DNA from: Oligosphaera ethanolica
Lineage (GTDB): Bacteria; Verrucomicrobiota; Lentisphaeria; Oligosphaerales; Oligosphaeraceae
NCBI RefSeq assembly: GCF_030814695.1
Contig: NZ_JAUSVL010000001.1
Location: 744,001-808,000, forward strand
Direction: 5' to 3'
Length of the DNA: 64,000 nt
The position numbers were made by a program, and so were the translations under genes. The notes beneath the pieces were generated by a model. It did not search any database. It was not told where the DNA came from and was given only the letters and a program-made list of their open reading frames with translations. Below, one piece after another: positions 18,806 through 27,337 of this stretch; position 1 is the stretch's first letter, and every line of letters begins with the position of its first letter.

Positions 18806-18995
18806 GCTCCCAGGAGTCCCTTGCGTCCAAGGCGTCATTCCCCACAGTCCAGAAAGTCACCGGAGTCCAATCCATGGGACCATGCCTCATGCGTCCCTGA
18901 GTCCTCGCCCCAGCGCACACCACCAAAGCGTCCATGAAGTCCAACCGCTCCCCGGTGTCCCCTCGCTCCCCGGGGTAATCATCACCACGCACCTT
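18806..18995. repeat. Dispersed GTCC-rich repeat, copy A
   Basis: The conserved 76-bp core is at 18834-18909 (starts gtcattccccacagtcc, contains ccatgggaccatg, ends tgagtcctcgcc). The flanks are rich in GTCC at about 9-base spacing. Five other core copies are at 43564, 58560, 58784, 58924 and 59099. It lies between the epimerase gene and tRNA-Gln. Confidence 0.9.
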
Positions 18996-19021
18996 TTTTG
19001 TCGATTTCCGCCGGCCCGGCC

Positions 19022-19050
19022 ATGGCAAATCATCGCGAGTTGTGTATAGT
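19022..19050 (+). promoter_or_regulatory. Likely promoter of tRNA-Gln
   Basis: ATGGCA at 19022-19027 and TATAGT at 19045-19050 are separated by 17 bases and end 15 bases before the tRNA. Confidence 0.6.
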
Positions 19051-19065
19051 AAAGCCGCTTTACGC

Positions 19066-19139
19066 AACCCCGTGGTGTAATGGTAGCACAACTGGTTTTG
19101 GTCCAGTTAGTCCAGGTTCGAGTCCTAGCGGGGTTGCCA
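19066..19139 (+). tRNA. tRNA-Gln (anticodon TTG)
   Basis: A cloverleaf forms with acceptor AACCCCG/CGGGGTT, anticodon arm ACTGG-TTTTGGT-CCAGT giving TTG, and T arm with GGTTCGAGTCC. The discriminator base is G, as is usual for tRNA-Gln, and CCA is encoded. Confidence 0.95.
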
Positions 19140-19231
19140 CCTTTTTCGGACCGGCCGGCGCCACGCCAACAAACAACGGCAATCATGCCGGCTAAGCCGC
19201 AAAAAGATGTTTTGAAAACGCTGTCTGATGC

Positions 19232-19259
19232 TTGAATTGACGGAATGCATCGCTACAGT
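19232..19259 (+). promoter_or_regulatory. Likely promoter of tRNA-Leu
   Basis: TTGAAT at 19232-19237, a 16-base spacer and TACAGT at 19254-19259 lie 12 bases before the tRNA. Confidence 0.6.
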
Positions 19260-19271
19260 AAAGATCGTTTC

Positions 19272-19358
<87 letters not shown>

Positions 19359-19363
19359 TGTGG

Positions 19364-19396
19364 CCTGACAGAACTTTCTGTCAGGTCCTTTTTTTT
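19364..19396 (+). terminator. Rho-independent terminator after tRNA-Leu
   Basis: A 10-bp perfect stem (CCTGACAGAA/TTCTGTCAGG) is followed by TCC and eight Ts. Confidence 0.95.
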
Positions 19397-19518
19397 ACCC
19401 AGCCAGCCTGAGCTTTTTTCGCTTTTTCCCGTGGCCGGGGATATGTTTTAAGGTTTTATTCCGTTTATTGGGCACAACCCGCCCGATAAACCATAACGAC
19501 GGTGTTTTTGAGCAGTCC

Positions 19519-19914
19519 ATGATATCCCGCAAACAGCATTTCACCCTTATGGAAGTCATGATTGCCGCGACCATCCTGGCGCTGGCGGCGGTGGCGACCA
19601 TGGGCGTCGTCGGCAGTGCCCGCTCGTCGCTGTTGCGCGCCCAGAAACGCTGGGCCCGCCAGCACCTGCTGACATCCGTAGCCGAGATGTATCTGCTCGC
19701 CGGCCACGAAGCCACACTCCCGGAAGATCTCCTCCCCCAGGGCTTCAGCGCCAGCTGCGAACTGTTGGAAGTTGACGCCATCCACGAGGAAGCCAAAGAG
19801 CCGATCAATGGCTGGCTGCTGGGCGAATACCACATCTGCGTCTATGACGTCAACGGCGCCCTAATGGCCGAGACCAGGGTTAGAAAAGTGCTTAAAGAGG
19901 AGGACTTCGACTGA
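19519..19914 (+). CDS. Type II secretion pseudopilin, GspI-like
   Basis: The 131-residue product opens MISRKQHFTLMEVMIAATIL, a class III (prepilin) signal with the glutamate at +5 of the mature form and a following hydrophobic helix. The residue before the cleavage point is His, not Gly. Its size and position as first pseudopilin before J- and K-like genes fit GspI. Pseudopilins build the short periplasmic piston of the secretion system after processing by prepilin peptidase. The ATG at 19519 keeps the signal short; farther upstream starts would put extra residues before it. The stop overlaps the next start (TGATG). Confidence 0.8.
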   Translation: MISRKQHFTLMEVMIAATILALAAVATMGVVGSARSSLLRAQKRWARQHLLTSVAEMYLLAGHEATLPEDLLPQGFSASCELLEVDAIHEEAKEPINGWLLGEYHICVYDVNGALMAETRVRKVLKEEDFD

Positions 19915-20606
19915 TGTCTTCCCCGGCCCGCCAACGCCATTGCGCCGCCTTCACCCTGCTGGAGCTCCTCATTGCGGTCAGCATCTTCATGCTGATCGCC
20001 GTGGCCCTCTTTTCCTTCTCCACCGAGACAACCCGCTCTTGGTCGCGCATCATCGTTGAACGCAATCGCTTCCAAGAGCTTCTTGACCTCGACCGCACCA
20101 TCGACGGCATCTTCACCCACGCCGTGCCTTTCCTCTGGCCCGATCCCGACGCCGATCTCTACCAGGAAGTGCCCTTTGTCGTCGCCACGCCCAACAGCCT
20201 CCGCATCGCCTACCTCCACCGCCTGAACGATCTTGATGAAGGCGCTATCCGCTTCGTGGAGATCGCCATCAAGGACGACGCGCTCTGCGCAACCTATTCC
20301 GACCGCCCCTTCCTCTTCTGGGAAGACGCCGGCGACCGCGTCTGGACCAGCGTCCTCGCCCGCGATGTCGAATCCGTGTCTTTCCTCTACGCCGACTGGA
20401 ATGACGACTCGACCGGTCTCTGGGCAGACCGCTTTCTCTGGCAGAACGAGTGGGAAACCGTCGAATCCGAACGCGTGGACATCCCTCTGGCTATCATGAT
20501 GACGCTGGTCTGGAAAGATGGTCGCATTGAATCGTGGCTGCGCCGCACCATGGGCAATTCCTACCGCGAACGCTACGGAAAATGGGAGCCGCCCAAAAGC
20601 CTATGA
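19914..20606 (+). CDS. Type II secretion pseudopilin, GspJ-like
   Basis: The 230-residue product has a prepilin signal (AAFTLLELLIAVSIFMLIAV) with the conserved glutamate and with Ala in place of Gly before the Phe. The length of about 230 residues, the soluble beta-rich C-domain (SNLRI-like NSLRIAYLHRL, RDVESVSFLYADW) and the order after the I-like gene fit GspJ, a minor pseudopilin of the tip complex. It overlaps its upstream neighbour by one base and its downstream neighbour by four (ATGA), so the three pseudopilin genes are translationally coupled. Confidence 0.8.
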   Translation: MSSPARQRHCAAFTLLELLIAVSIFMLIAVALFSFSTETTRSWSRIIVERNRFQELLDLDRTIDGIFTHAVPFLWPDPDADLYQEVPFVVATPNSLRIAYLHRLNDLDEGAIRFVEIAIKDDALCATYSDRPFLFWEDAGDRVWTSVLARDVESVSFLYADWNDDSTGLWADRFLWQNEWETVESERVDIPLAIMMTLVWKDGRIESWLRRTMGNSYRERYGKWEPPKSL

Positions 20607-21631
20607 AGCCTATTCGTCAATTCTTCGCCCGCATAAAGCCAGCCCCGACAGGCGCCGACCGCCAGCGCGGCATGGCCCTCATGCTCGTTCTTGGCGTGCT
20701 GGCGACGGTGCTGCTCATGGTCGCACACCTCATGACCGTCGCCGAAGTCATCGCCAAAGAAGCCAAGGTGGCCGCCCTGCGCTCGGAAATGCGCTACCAG
20801 GCCGAAGCCGCCGCCGACACCGGTTTCTGGATGCTGCTCACCGACCGACGGCTCTTCGCCAACCGCAAACTCGGCCAAAGCCTCGAAGCCCGCGAAGCCG
20901 TCAGCGACTTCGAACCATGGATGGTCGATCGCCGCGCCCATGCCTTTGACAACGACTCTTGCTACGTCTACCTCCAGGCCGCCGAACAGGCCTTCATCGT
21001 CACCAAACCCGACACCCTCAAAGACAACGTCGATCCCGATGACCAGGAAAAACTCGACGAAATCAGCGAATTCATCGACGTCCTCAACGACTATACCGAC
21101 CGCGATGACTTGAAAAAACTCTACGGCAAAGAAGTCGACGATTATGCCGCCGACGGCTTCCCCACCCTCCCCCGCAATAACGCCATGCAATTCCGAGAAG
21201 AACTCTACTGGCTGCCCAACTGGCAGAATTGCGTCGTGGGCGAAGTAACCGTCATCCCACCGCGCAACATCAACTACGTCATGGGCAAGAACAAACCGTC
21301 CTTCTTTTCCGCCTCGGAAGACTACGTCAAACGGGTTCTAGACCTCGGCGACAACGAATGGGACGCCATCGAACAGGCACGCGAGGAGTGGGCCAACAAC
21401 GGCACGCCGCTGGAAGAGTCGCTCGACGCCGCACTCTATCAGACCATTCTGGGCGCCTTCGATTTCAACGAGGCCGACCTGGCCGCCATCTCGGCCGTCA
21501 GCCACGCGCCCGGAGATCCACGCATCCGCCTGCATGTCCAGGTCATCCGCGAAGTAAAAATCACCAGCGGCACCATCTTCAGTGACCGCGAACAAGAAAC
21601 ATTTTCAATCTGGGAAAAGAAACTTCACTGA
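20603..21631 (+). CDS. Type II secretion tip pseudopilin, GspK-like
   Basis: The 342-residue product starts at the ATG at 20603, overlapping the J-like stop. After a basic N-terminus (RQRG) comes MALMLVLGVLATVLLMVAHLM, the GspK-type transmembrane helix, and YQAEAAADTGFWMLL, which matches the usual A..A...G.. segment after the helix. The large helical body (IDVLNDYTDRDDLKKLYG) is like the SAM-like domain of GspK. GspK caps the pseudopilus with I and J. It ends the first block of the operon; a 179-bp gap follows. Confidence 0.78.
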   Translation: MKPIRQFFARIKPAPTGADRQRGMALMLVLGVLATVLLMVAHLMTVAEVIAKEAKVAALRSEMRYQAEAAADTGFWMLLTDRRLFANRKLGQSLEAREAVSDFEPWMVDRRAHAFDNDSCYVYLQAAEQAFIVTKPDTLKDNVDPDDQEKLDEISEFIDVLNDYTDRDDLKKLYGKEVDDYAADGFPTLPRNNAMQFREELYWLPNWQNCVVGEVTVIPPRNINYVMGKNKPSFFSASEDYVKRVLDLGDNEWDAIEQAREEWANNGTPLEESLDAALYQTILGAFDFNEADLAAISAVSHAPGDPRIRLHVQVIREVKITSGTIFSDREQETFSIWEKKLH

Positions 21632-21810
21632 TTGTCAAGAGGTCATAGCACTACTGCTTGTCAGTCATAGCAATGCCCAATTTACTGTCATTCCCCTTTT
21701 TTCTGCTTGCATTATAGTACAATAACCGCATTGTTTAGCTGACAACGGGCCCCGGAGCCAATGCGCCCCGTAACGCCCACGCCTTCTTCCGGACTCGCGA
21801 AAGGAACCCG
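21632..21810. other. 179-bp gap inside the secretion operon
   Basis: It has a repeated gtcatagca (21643 and 21665 regions) and a TATAGT at 21713-21718 that could be a -10 element, but no good -35 is 16-18 bases upstream. A second promoter for the L-to-E block is possible and unproven. Confidence 0.35.
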
Positions 21811-23331
21811 ATGCCGCACTTCAGCAGAAATAACAGCTGCGCCTTCACCTGGACAAAAACGGGTGACTGCCACGCTGTCCATATCACCCGCAAAGGCGAC
21901 CGTTGCATCGTCAGCGCGCATTGGCACGGCAACGCCGGCAAGAATACCTCCACCGCCGAAACCCTCAGCAGCGCCAAACGCGCACTGGGTAATATTGACT
22001 CCTACTTTACCCTGGCTGGCGGTAGTGAGGGTGGCTGGGGCATGGTTGACGTGCTCATGCCCGAACTCAAGTCCGACGAACTTAAAAACGCCCTGGCCTT
22101 CGAACTGCGCAAGCAGACACCAGTGCCTGCCGACAAACTCGCCTGGGGCTACCGCATGGTCCCGTCGGACGCCCAGAACAACCGGCAGCTGGTGCGCCTC
22201 TTCTATGTGCGTAATGAAACTTGGCGGCAATGGACCGACGCCGTCGGCGGCATTGGCCAGGTCGATATGATTCTCCCACCGGCCGTGGCCCTCGATCCCC
22301 TCCTCGCCGGCCAGACTGTCACCATCCCAGGCGACACCCCCGCGAGTTCATTTGTCTTCACGCCCGGCGATCCAGGGCGCAGCATGGCCCCTCGCAACAT
22401 GGCCGACCATGCCGCCGACAGCGGTGTTCTCCACGAGATGCTCCCGCTGGAAAATCTCGACCTGGGGAGTATCAAAGACCTGCCGGCAACGGAACAATTC
22501 CACTATGCCGGCGCCATCCTGCTGGCAGTCTACGGCCTCACCCGAGAAGCCCACCGCGATCAGGCCACGGTCATCAGAGTGCCTGAGTCTCTGCAGCCAC
22601 GCCGCTACCGCGGCTTCCAGCTGCTGGCCACACTGCTGGCCCTGTATATCTGCGCCGGTCTCTTCTTCGGCCTGGTCCGCGCCGCCCAAAACCGCATTGC
22701 CCGCCTGCGGGAAATCAACAGCGAGCTACGCGCCGTGGAAACGCAAATCACCAGCCTGCAGAAACAGCTCAACCCGGAAAATGTCGCCTACGCCAATGCC
22801 ATCAAGCAGGAACTGACGGACGTCATTTCGGAAGCGCCGGCCTTCCCAGCCGCACTGCTGGAGCTAACCAGGCTCATCGAACCGCCCAGCTGGATGTCGT
22901 CTCGGCTGGAGTGGAAAGACGGGCAGGTGTCATTCCAGCTCGAAGAAGAGGAAAATGACCTAGAATTAGCCACGCGGCTGGAACACTCGCCCATCCTCGG
23001 CGATGTCCGCGAACAAAGCTCGACCTTCGACCCGCGCAACAACCGCCGCACCCGCAAATTCCTCCTGAACGCCCGCCATGATACCGAAAAGGAACAAGAG
23101 GCCGCACTCGCCTACGCCGAGGCACAAACAACCAGACGCCTCAAAGAGGCCGAGGCCGCACGCGCCCGAGCAGCCGCCGAAGCCGCCGAAGCCGCCGAAG
23201 CCGCCGTCCAAGACGAAGTCATCAACGACGAGGTCAATGCCATGCCTGACGGCGAAGCCACTGAAAACACCGCCGCTCCAGTCAATCAGCCACCGCCGCC
23301 ACCCGCTCTGCCACCGCTGGAAAACGAATAA
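21811..23331 (+). CDS. Type II secretion inner-membrane assembly protein, GspL/PilM-PilN-like
   Basis: The 506-residue product has an N-terminal cytoplasmic part (about 1-265) with actin-like spacing seen in PilM/GspL, then one membrane helix (about 268-291, LLATLLALYICAGLFFGLV), a coiled coil (RLREINSELRAVETQITSLQ) and a periplasmic ferredoxin-like domain. The C-terminal tail of about 75 residues is Ala/Glu-rich and ends in a proline run (PPPPPALPP), which is unusual for the family. GspL anchors the GspE ATPase to the membrane platform. AAGGA is 5 bases before the ATG. An M-like gene follows after 45 bases. Confidence 0.75.
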   Translation: MPHFSRNNSCAFTWTKTGDCHAVHITRKGDRCIVSAHWHGNAGKNTSTAETLSSAKRALGNIDSYFTLAGGSEGGWGMVDVLMPELKSDELKNALAFELRKQTPVPADKLAWGYRMVPSDAQNNRQLVRLFYVRNETWRQWTDAVGGIGQVDMILPPAVALDPLLAGQTVTIPGDTPASSFVFTPGDPGRSMAPRNMADHAADSGVLHEMLPLENLDLGSIKDLPATEQFHYAGAILLAVYGLTREAHRDQATVIRVPESLQPRRYRGFQLLATLLALYICAGLFFGLVRAAQNRIARLREINSELRAVETQITSLQKQLNPENVAYANAIKQELTDVISEAPAFPAALLELTRLIEPPSWMSSRLEWKDGQVSFQLEEEENDLELATRLEHSPILGDVREQSSTFDPRNNRRTRKFLLNARHDTEKEQEAALAYAEAQTTRRLKEAEAARARAAAEAAEAAEAAVQDEVINDEVNAMPDGEATENTAAPVNQPPPPPALPPLENE

Positions 23332-23376
23332 AGCCGCGCCGCTTCGCCCCCTCACGACTAGTTGAAAGACCGCACC

Positions 23377-24003
23377 ATGCCAAACAAACCCAAAATACAG
23401 CCACGGCAAATCGTGCTCATGATCCTCCTGGTCCTTATCGCCCTGCTGGTCGCCAGGCAGTACATGGGCATGATCAGCCTACCCACCATGGGCCGAATCG
23501 CCGCACAGACACAACTTCTGGGATCCAAACGCACCGACCTGATGGTCCTGCAAAAGCAGCAAGCAGACTGGCTCAAGGAACTCGAACAACTTAACACCCA
23601 GTCAAACACATTCTGGGTCTCAAGCTCCCAACGGGCACTCATCGAACAGGAAGTCACCAAGGAATTCGGTAAAATCCTCCGCGCAGCACAGGTCGTGCCC
23701 CAAAAAGTCGAATCACAACGCAATAAATTGCCCCAGTACAACCATGTCAGTGAAGTGGAAATCGTCGTCGAACTGCGCGGGGTGAGCATGCAGGAGATCA
23801 GCCGGCTCTTCCAGGAAGTGGAAAAAAGCCGCCGGCTCCTCGTCTGGTCTTTTGCCAAAATTGAACCCGACAACCCCCGCGAGCCCAAAGCGGTCAACGC
23901 GACGATCCGCCTCAAAGCTTACACCCTGACTCAGGAGGCGACGGACTTCCTGCTGGCGCGCCAAGGCAGCGCCAGCACCGCCCCCAAAGGAGATGCGTTA
24001 TGA
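23377..24003 (+). CDS. Type II secretion protein, GspM/PilO-like
   Basis: The 208-residue product has a short basic cytoplasmic N-terminus, one membrane helix (IVLMILLVLIALLVARQY), a coiled coil (about 45-80) and a compact alpha-beta domain with EVEIVVELRGVSMQEISRLF, typical of GspM/PilO proteins that dimerise with L. GAAAG about 8 bases before the ATG at 23377 supports the start. It overlaps the C-like gene by 4 bases. Confidence 0.75.
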   Translation: MPNKPKIQPRQIVLMILLVLIALLVARQYMGMISLPTMGRIAAQTQLLGSKRTDLMVLQKQQADWLKELEQLNTQSNTFWVSSSQRALIEQEVTKEFGKILRAAQVVPQKVESQRNKLPQYNHVSEVEIVVELRGVSMQEISRLFQEVEKSRRLLVWSFAKIEPDNPREPKAVNATIRLKAYTLTQEATDFLLARQGSASTAPKGDAL

Positions 24004-24986
24004 ATAGTTTGTCATGGCTGTCACTGATCATCGCCCTGGCCATGGGTGCCGTACTGAGCACCTCGGCAATGAAATACCTGGCCCAACCCCTGCCGCCCAT
24101 GGCCAAAGCCGACGATGGCAAAGACGCCAAAGTTGCGAAAAACACCCCCGAGGAAAGCCGCCAGGTCGTGGCGCTGCCGTCCGCCAAAAATCTGCTCGAC
24201 ATGGACGACCTGTGGGAAAAATCCCTCTTTATCCCCCAGCGCACAGAACGCGCCCCCGATGCCGCCGACGCCCAAGCTGACACCCAAGCCGAACAGGTCA
24301 ACGCCGAATTCGAACTGGTGGGCATAGCCCGCATCGGTACGCCCGAAAATGCCAAACCCGTCGCCATCATCAAACAAAAAACTCAGCCCGTTCGTGATCG
24401 CCGCGTCATGACCAGGCCCCTCCGCGGACGACCGGCACCACCGCCAACACCAGAACCCGAAGAGGAGAAAAGCAGCAAGGCCGTGCAAAAAATCTTCCGC
24501 GTCGGCGAAACTCTCATGAACACCGGCTATGTCGTCGATGAAATCAATCCCCAGGATAATTCCGTGACTCTATCCCGCAATGGCGAAAAAGTCACCCTGA
24601 AGATTCAGCTGGCCGACAAACAGGACTCCGCGCGCCGTGACAGCGTCGTCAATGACGCCCTGACCGCCAGAGAAAAACTGCAAGCCGCACAAGAAGCTGA
24701 AACCAAAGCCGCCCAGGCTGCCGCTCAGGCTGCGCAGGCTGCGCAAGCCGCTCGAACCGCCACCGCGCAGGCAGCAGCCCCCCCGCCACCGCCACCGCCG
24801 ATCCCGGGCGGCCTGCCCCCTGGCGTCGCCCAACCCGCAGCCCCCGTCGGCAGGCCCACGCGTCCATTGCGCCCCACCACGGCCACCACGACCACCACCA
24901 ACGCCGAAGAGCGCCAAAAACAAATCGAACGCGCCCGCATTCTTCGGGAAAAACTACTCGAACGTCAACAGCAAAATCAAAAATAA
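24000..24986 (+). CDS. Type II secretion connector, GspC/PilP-like
   Basis: The 328-residue product has an N-terminal membrane helix (LSLIIALAMGAVLST), an HR-like domain (DLWEKSLFIPQR through FELVGIARIG) as in GspC/PilP, a second similar beta unit (FRVGETLMNTGYVVDEINPQ), then an Ala/Gln helix (about 215-255), a proline run and a Thr-rich tail. GspC links the inner platform to the secretin. The start has AAGGAG 7 bases upstream. The secretin gene follows in 34 bases, as expected. Confidence 0.72.
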   Translation: MNSLSWLSLIIALAMGAVLSTSAMKYLAQPLPPMAKADDGKDAKVAKNTPEESRQVVALPSAKNLLDMDDLWEKSLFIPQRTERAPDAADAQADTQAEQVNAEFELVGIARIGTPENAKPVAIIKQKTQPVRDRRVMTRPLRGRPAPPPTPEPEEEKSSKAVQKIFRVGETLMNTGYVVDEINPQDNSVTLSRNGEKVTLKIQLADKQDSARRDSVVNDALTAREKLQAAQEAETKAAQAAAQAAQAAQAARTATAQAAAPPPPPPPIPGGLPPGVAQPAAPVGRPTRPLRPTTATTTTTNAEERQKQIERARILREKLLERQQQNQK

Positions 24987-25020
24987 CCACCTGGTATTTT
25001 CGCGTTAACAAAGGACCGCC

Positions 25021-27312
25021 ATGATTCGCAAGTTGCTCACTCAGACACTATCCAGGACATCGCTGGCTCTCGCCGTGGCCCTAACTCTCTTTGCTGCCGG
25101 CTGTAAAACCACAGACAACACCGCAGCCGAGGCTCCTGGCGAAAAGAAACCCCTGCCCTTTCAAAACCTGAAAACACAAAAAGCTGAATTGCTTGACGAC
25201 AGCCCCCTGGCAGTCGACACTCAGGCCGTCACCGAAATCACCGGCCCGGAGCGCAGCATGACTCTGCCGTCGCGGACGCAGACCACCAGCAGCCCCGGCA
25301 GTACTTCCGAATACCCGGACAACCTCATCAAGGGCGTGACCGCCCCGGATACCAACCTCAAGGTCGAGCTGATCTTTGACGCCGCCACCGTGGACGAGGT
25401 CGTCGCGGCCTTCGCTGCACCCGAACTGCTCAATTTCAGCTATTTGGTCGACCCCGCCGTCAAGGGCGCCGTGACCATGACCGTCAAATCCGAAATGACG
25501 GCCCGTGATGCCTGGGCAACCTTCGAGCACATCCTGTGGCTCTCCGGCGCATACGCGTCGCAAAACCCCGGTTTCATCCACATTCTTCCCTTCGAACGCA
25601 TGCCCAAGGAACGCCGTATCTTCGCCGACCACGAGGTGCAACCCAATGTCGAAGTGCATTTCGCCATCATCCGCAATAAAAAGAGCGCCGACGTGCTCAC
25701 CAACCTCAAGCCCTTCATGACCGACGGCGCCAGCATCACTGACCTGACTGACGCCAATACCCTCGTCATCGTCGACGCGCCGGCCAATATGCACAAGCTC
25801 AAAGAACTGATCGCCCGGCTGGACAACAAGGGCGAGCGCGAATGGCCCGTGCGCTGCTTCCTCTGCCGGGAAGTCGATGCCGAAGAACTGGCCACCGAAC
25901 TGCAGACGCTCCTGCCCGTCCTCGGCATGCCCGTCGCCGCCGCCACCGGCCCCTCCGGCGGCGCCATCAAAATCACCCCGCTGCCCCGCCTCAGAACCGT
26001 CGTGGTCTCCGCCGCCCTCGACGAAGTGCTCGAGGAAGTCGCCACCTGGGTCAAGACACTCGACCGCTCAGACATGCTCGACAAAGAAGAGATTTTCTTC
26101 TACAACGTCCATCACAGCACCGTCGAAAACCTCAGTGCCGCCCTCGGCGCCTTCTTCAACACCGTGACCACCACCGGCCCCAGCTCGGTGTCAACCACCA
26201 AGAGCACATCGTCCCGCGCCAGCGCCACCAGCGGCAGCACCCCCAACACCAATAACACCACCAGCACTCAAAATACCACCCGCAGCAGCTCCAGCAACAC
26301 GAGCAACTCCCGCAATACCCGCAGCGGCAGCACCACCACCAGCAGTCGCGACAAAGATGAGGACGCCAGCACCGTCAACAAAACTGTCTTCGATACCGAA
26401 GTCACGGTCTTTACCGACGAGGAAAGCAACCGCCTGACCGTCAAAACCACCCCCCGTACCTGGAATATGATCAAGGTCTTCCTGTCGCGCCAAGACGTGC
26501 CCCCGCGCCAGGTCGCTATTCAGGCCATCATCACCGAAATTACCCTCAATAAAAGCAATGAATACGGTCTGTCATACTCGTTCAGTAAGCTCGTGGACAG
26601 CAAAGAAGACGCCCTGATGGGCGCGCTCCTCGGCGCCGGCGGCATCCCCGCCGATCTGACCAAATGGACCACCAATGAGGGCATTGGGCTGCTGCTGCGC
26701 GACAACAACAACGACCCGCTCGCACTCATCAAAGCCGTCGCCGGCGACGAAAATACCCGCGTGCTCTCCGAACCCCAGGTCATTGTCCGCAGCGGCGCCA
26801 CCGCCGAACTGCAGGTCGGCGAGTCCATATCCGTCCCCTCGGAGTCCACGTCCTATTCCAGCAGCTCGGATTTCCGCACCAATTACGAGTACGTCGAAAC
26901 CGGTGTCATCATGACGGTCACGCCCTACATCACCGCCGGCAACGACGTCCGCCTCGAAGTCCAACAGGAAGTCTCCGACGCCAAAGACCGCGGCACCACC
27001 AACACCATCCCGCCGGATATCATCAAAAAGACTATGTCCACCGAACTCGTCGTGCCCGACAACTCGACGCTGATGATGGGCGGCATGATCAAGAACAAAA
27101 CCAACGAAGTGCGCTACGGCATCCCCCTGTTAATGGACATTCCCTGGGTCGGCCGCATCTTCGGCTCAAATTACAAAACCGTCACCCGCTCGGAATTGCT
27201 CGTGCTCATCACCGTCAATGTCATTGACAACAGCAACCCGCAGGAAGAGCTGATCCGCCGCTACAAAGCCTCACTCGAAGAAATCGAAAAACGCGACATG
27301 GTCATGTATTGA
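25021..27312 (+). CDS. gspD: Type II secretion secretin (outer-membrane channel)
   Basis: The 763-residue lipoprotein has a lipobox LFAAGC (Cys28). N-domains follow: LIFDAATVDEVVAAFAAPEL (N0/N1), FAIIRNKKSADVLTNLKPFM and IFFYNVHHSTVENLSAALGA (N2/N3). The secretin domain (about 495-745) has VLSEPQVIVRSGATAELQVG, YVETGVIMTVTPYI, ELVVPDNSTLMMGGMI and the end motif GIPLLMDIPWVGRIFGS with SELLVLITVNVI. Residues about 380-456 form a Ser/Thr/Asn/Arg-rich low-complexity insertion in the N3 region, much longer than the usual N3 loop. AAGGA is 6 bases before the ATG. It forms the exit pore of the secretion system. Confidence 0.95.
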   Translation: MIRKLLTQTLSRTSLALAVALTLFAAGCKTTDNTAAEAPGEKKPLPFQNLKTQKAELLDDSPLAVDTQAVTEITGPERSMTLPSRTQTTSSPGSTSEYPDNLIKGVTAPDTNLKVELIFDAATVDEVVAAFAAPELLNFSYLVDPAVKGAVTMTVKSEMTARDAWATFEHILWLSGAYASQNPGFIHILPFERMPKERRIFADHEVQPNVEVHFAIIRNKKSADVLTNLKPFMTDGASITDLTDANTLVIVDAPANMHKLKELIARLDNKGEREWPVRCFLCREVDAEELATELQTLLPVLGMPVAAATGPSGGAIKITPLPRLRTVVVSAALDEVLEEVATWVKTLDRSDMLDKEEIFFYNVHHSTVENLSAALGAFFNTVTTTGPSSVSTTKSTSSRASATSGSTPNTNNTTSTQNTTRSSSSNTSNSRNTRSGSTTTSSRDKDEDASTVNKTVFDTEVTVFTDEESNRLTVKTTPRTWNMIKVFLSRQDVPPRQVAIQAIITEITLNKSNEYGLSYSFSKLVDSKEDALMGALLGAGGIPADLTKWTTNEGIGLLLRDNNNDPLALIKAVAGDENTRVLSEPQVIVRSGATAELQVGESISVPSESTSYSSSSDFRTNYEYVETGVIMTVTPYITAGNDVRLEVQQEVSDAKDRGTTNTIPPDIIKKTMSTELVVPDNSTLMMGGMIKNKTNEVRYGIPLLMDIPWVGRIFGSNYKTVTRSELLVLITVNVIDNSNPQEELIRRYKASLEEIEKRDMVMY

Positions 27313-27337
27313 CCCGTAAACAGAAGGTCTTCAAGCC

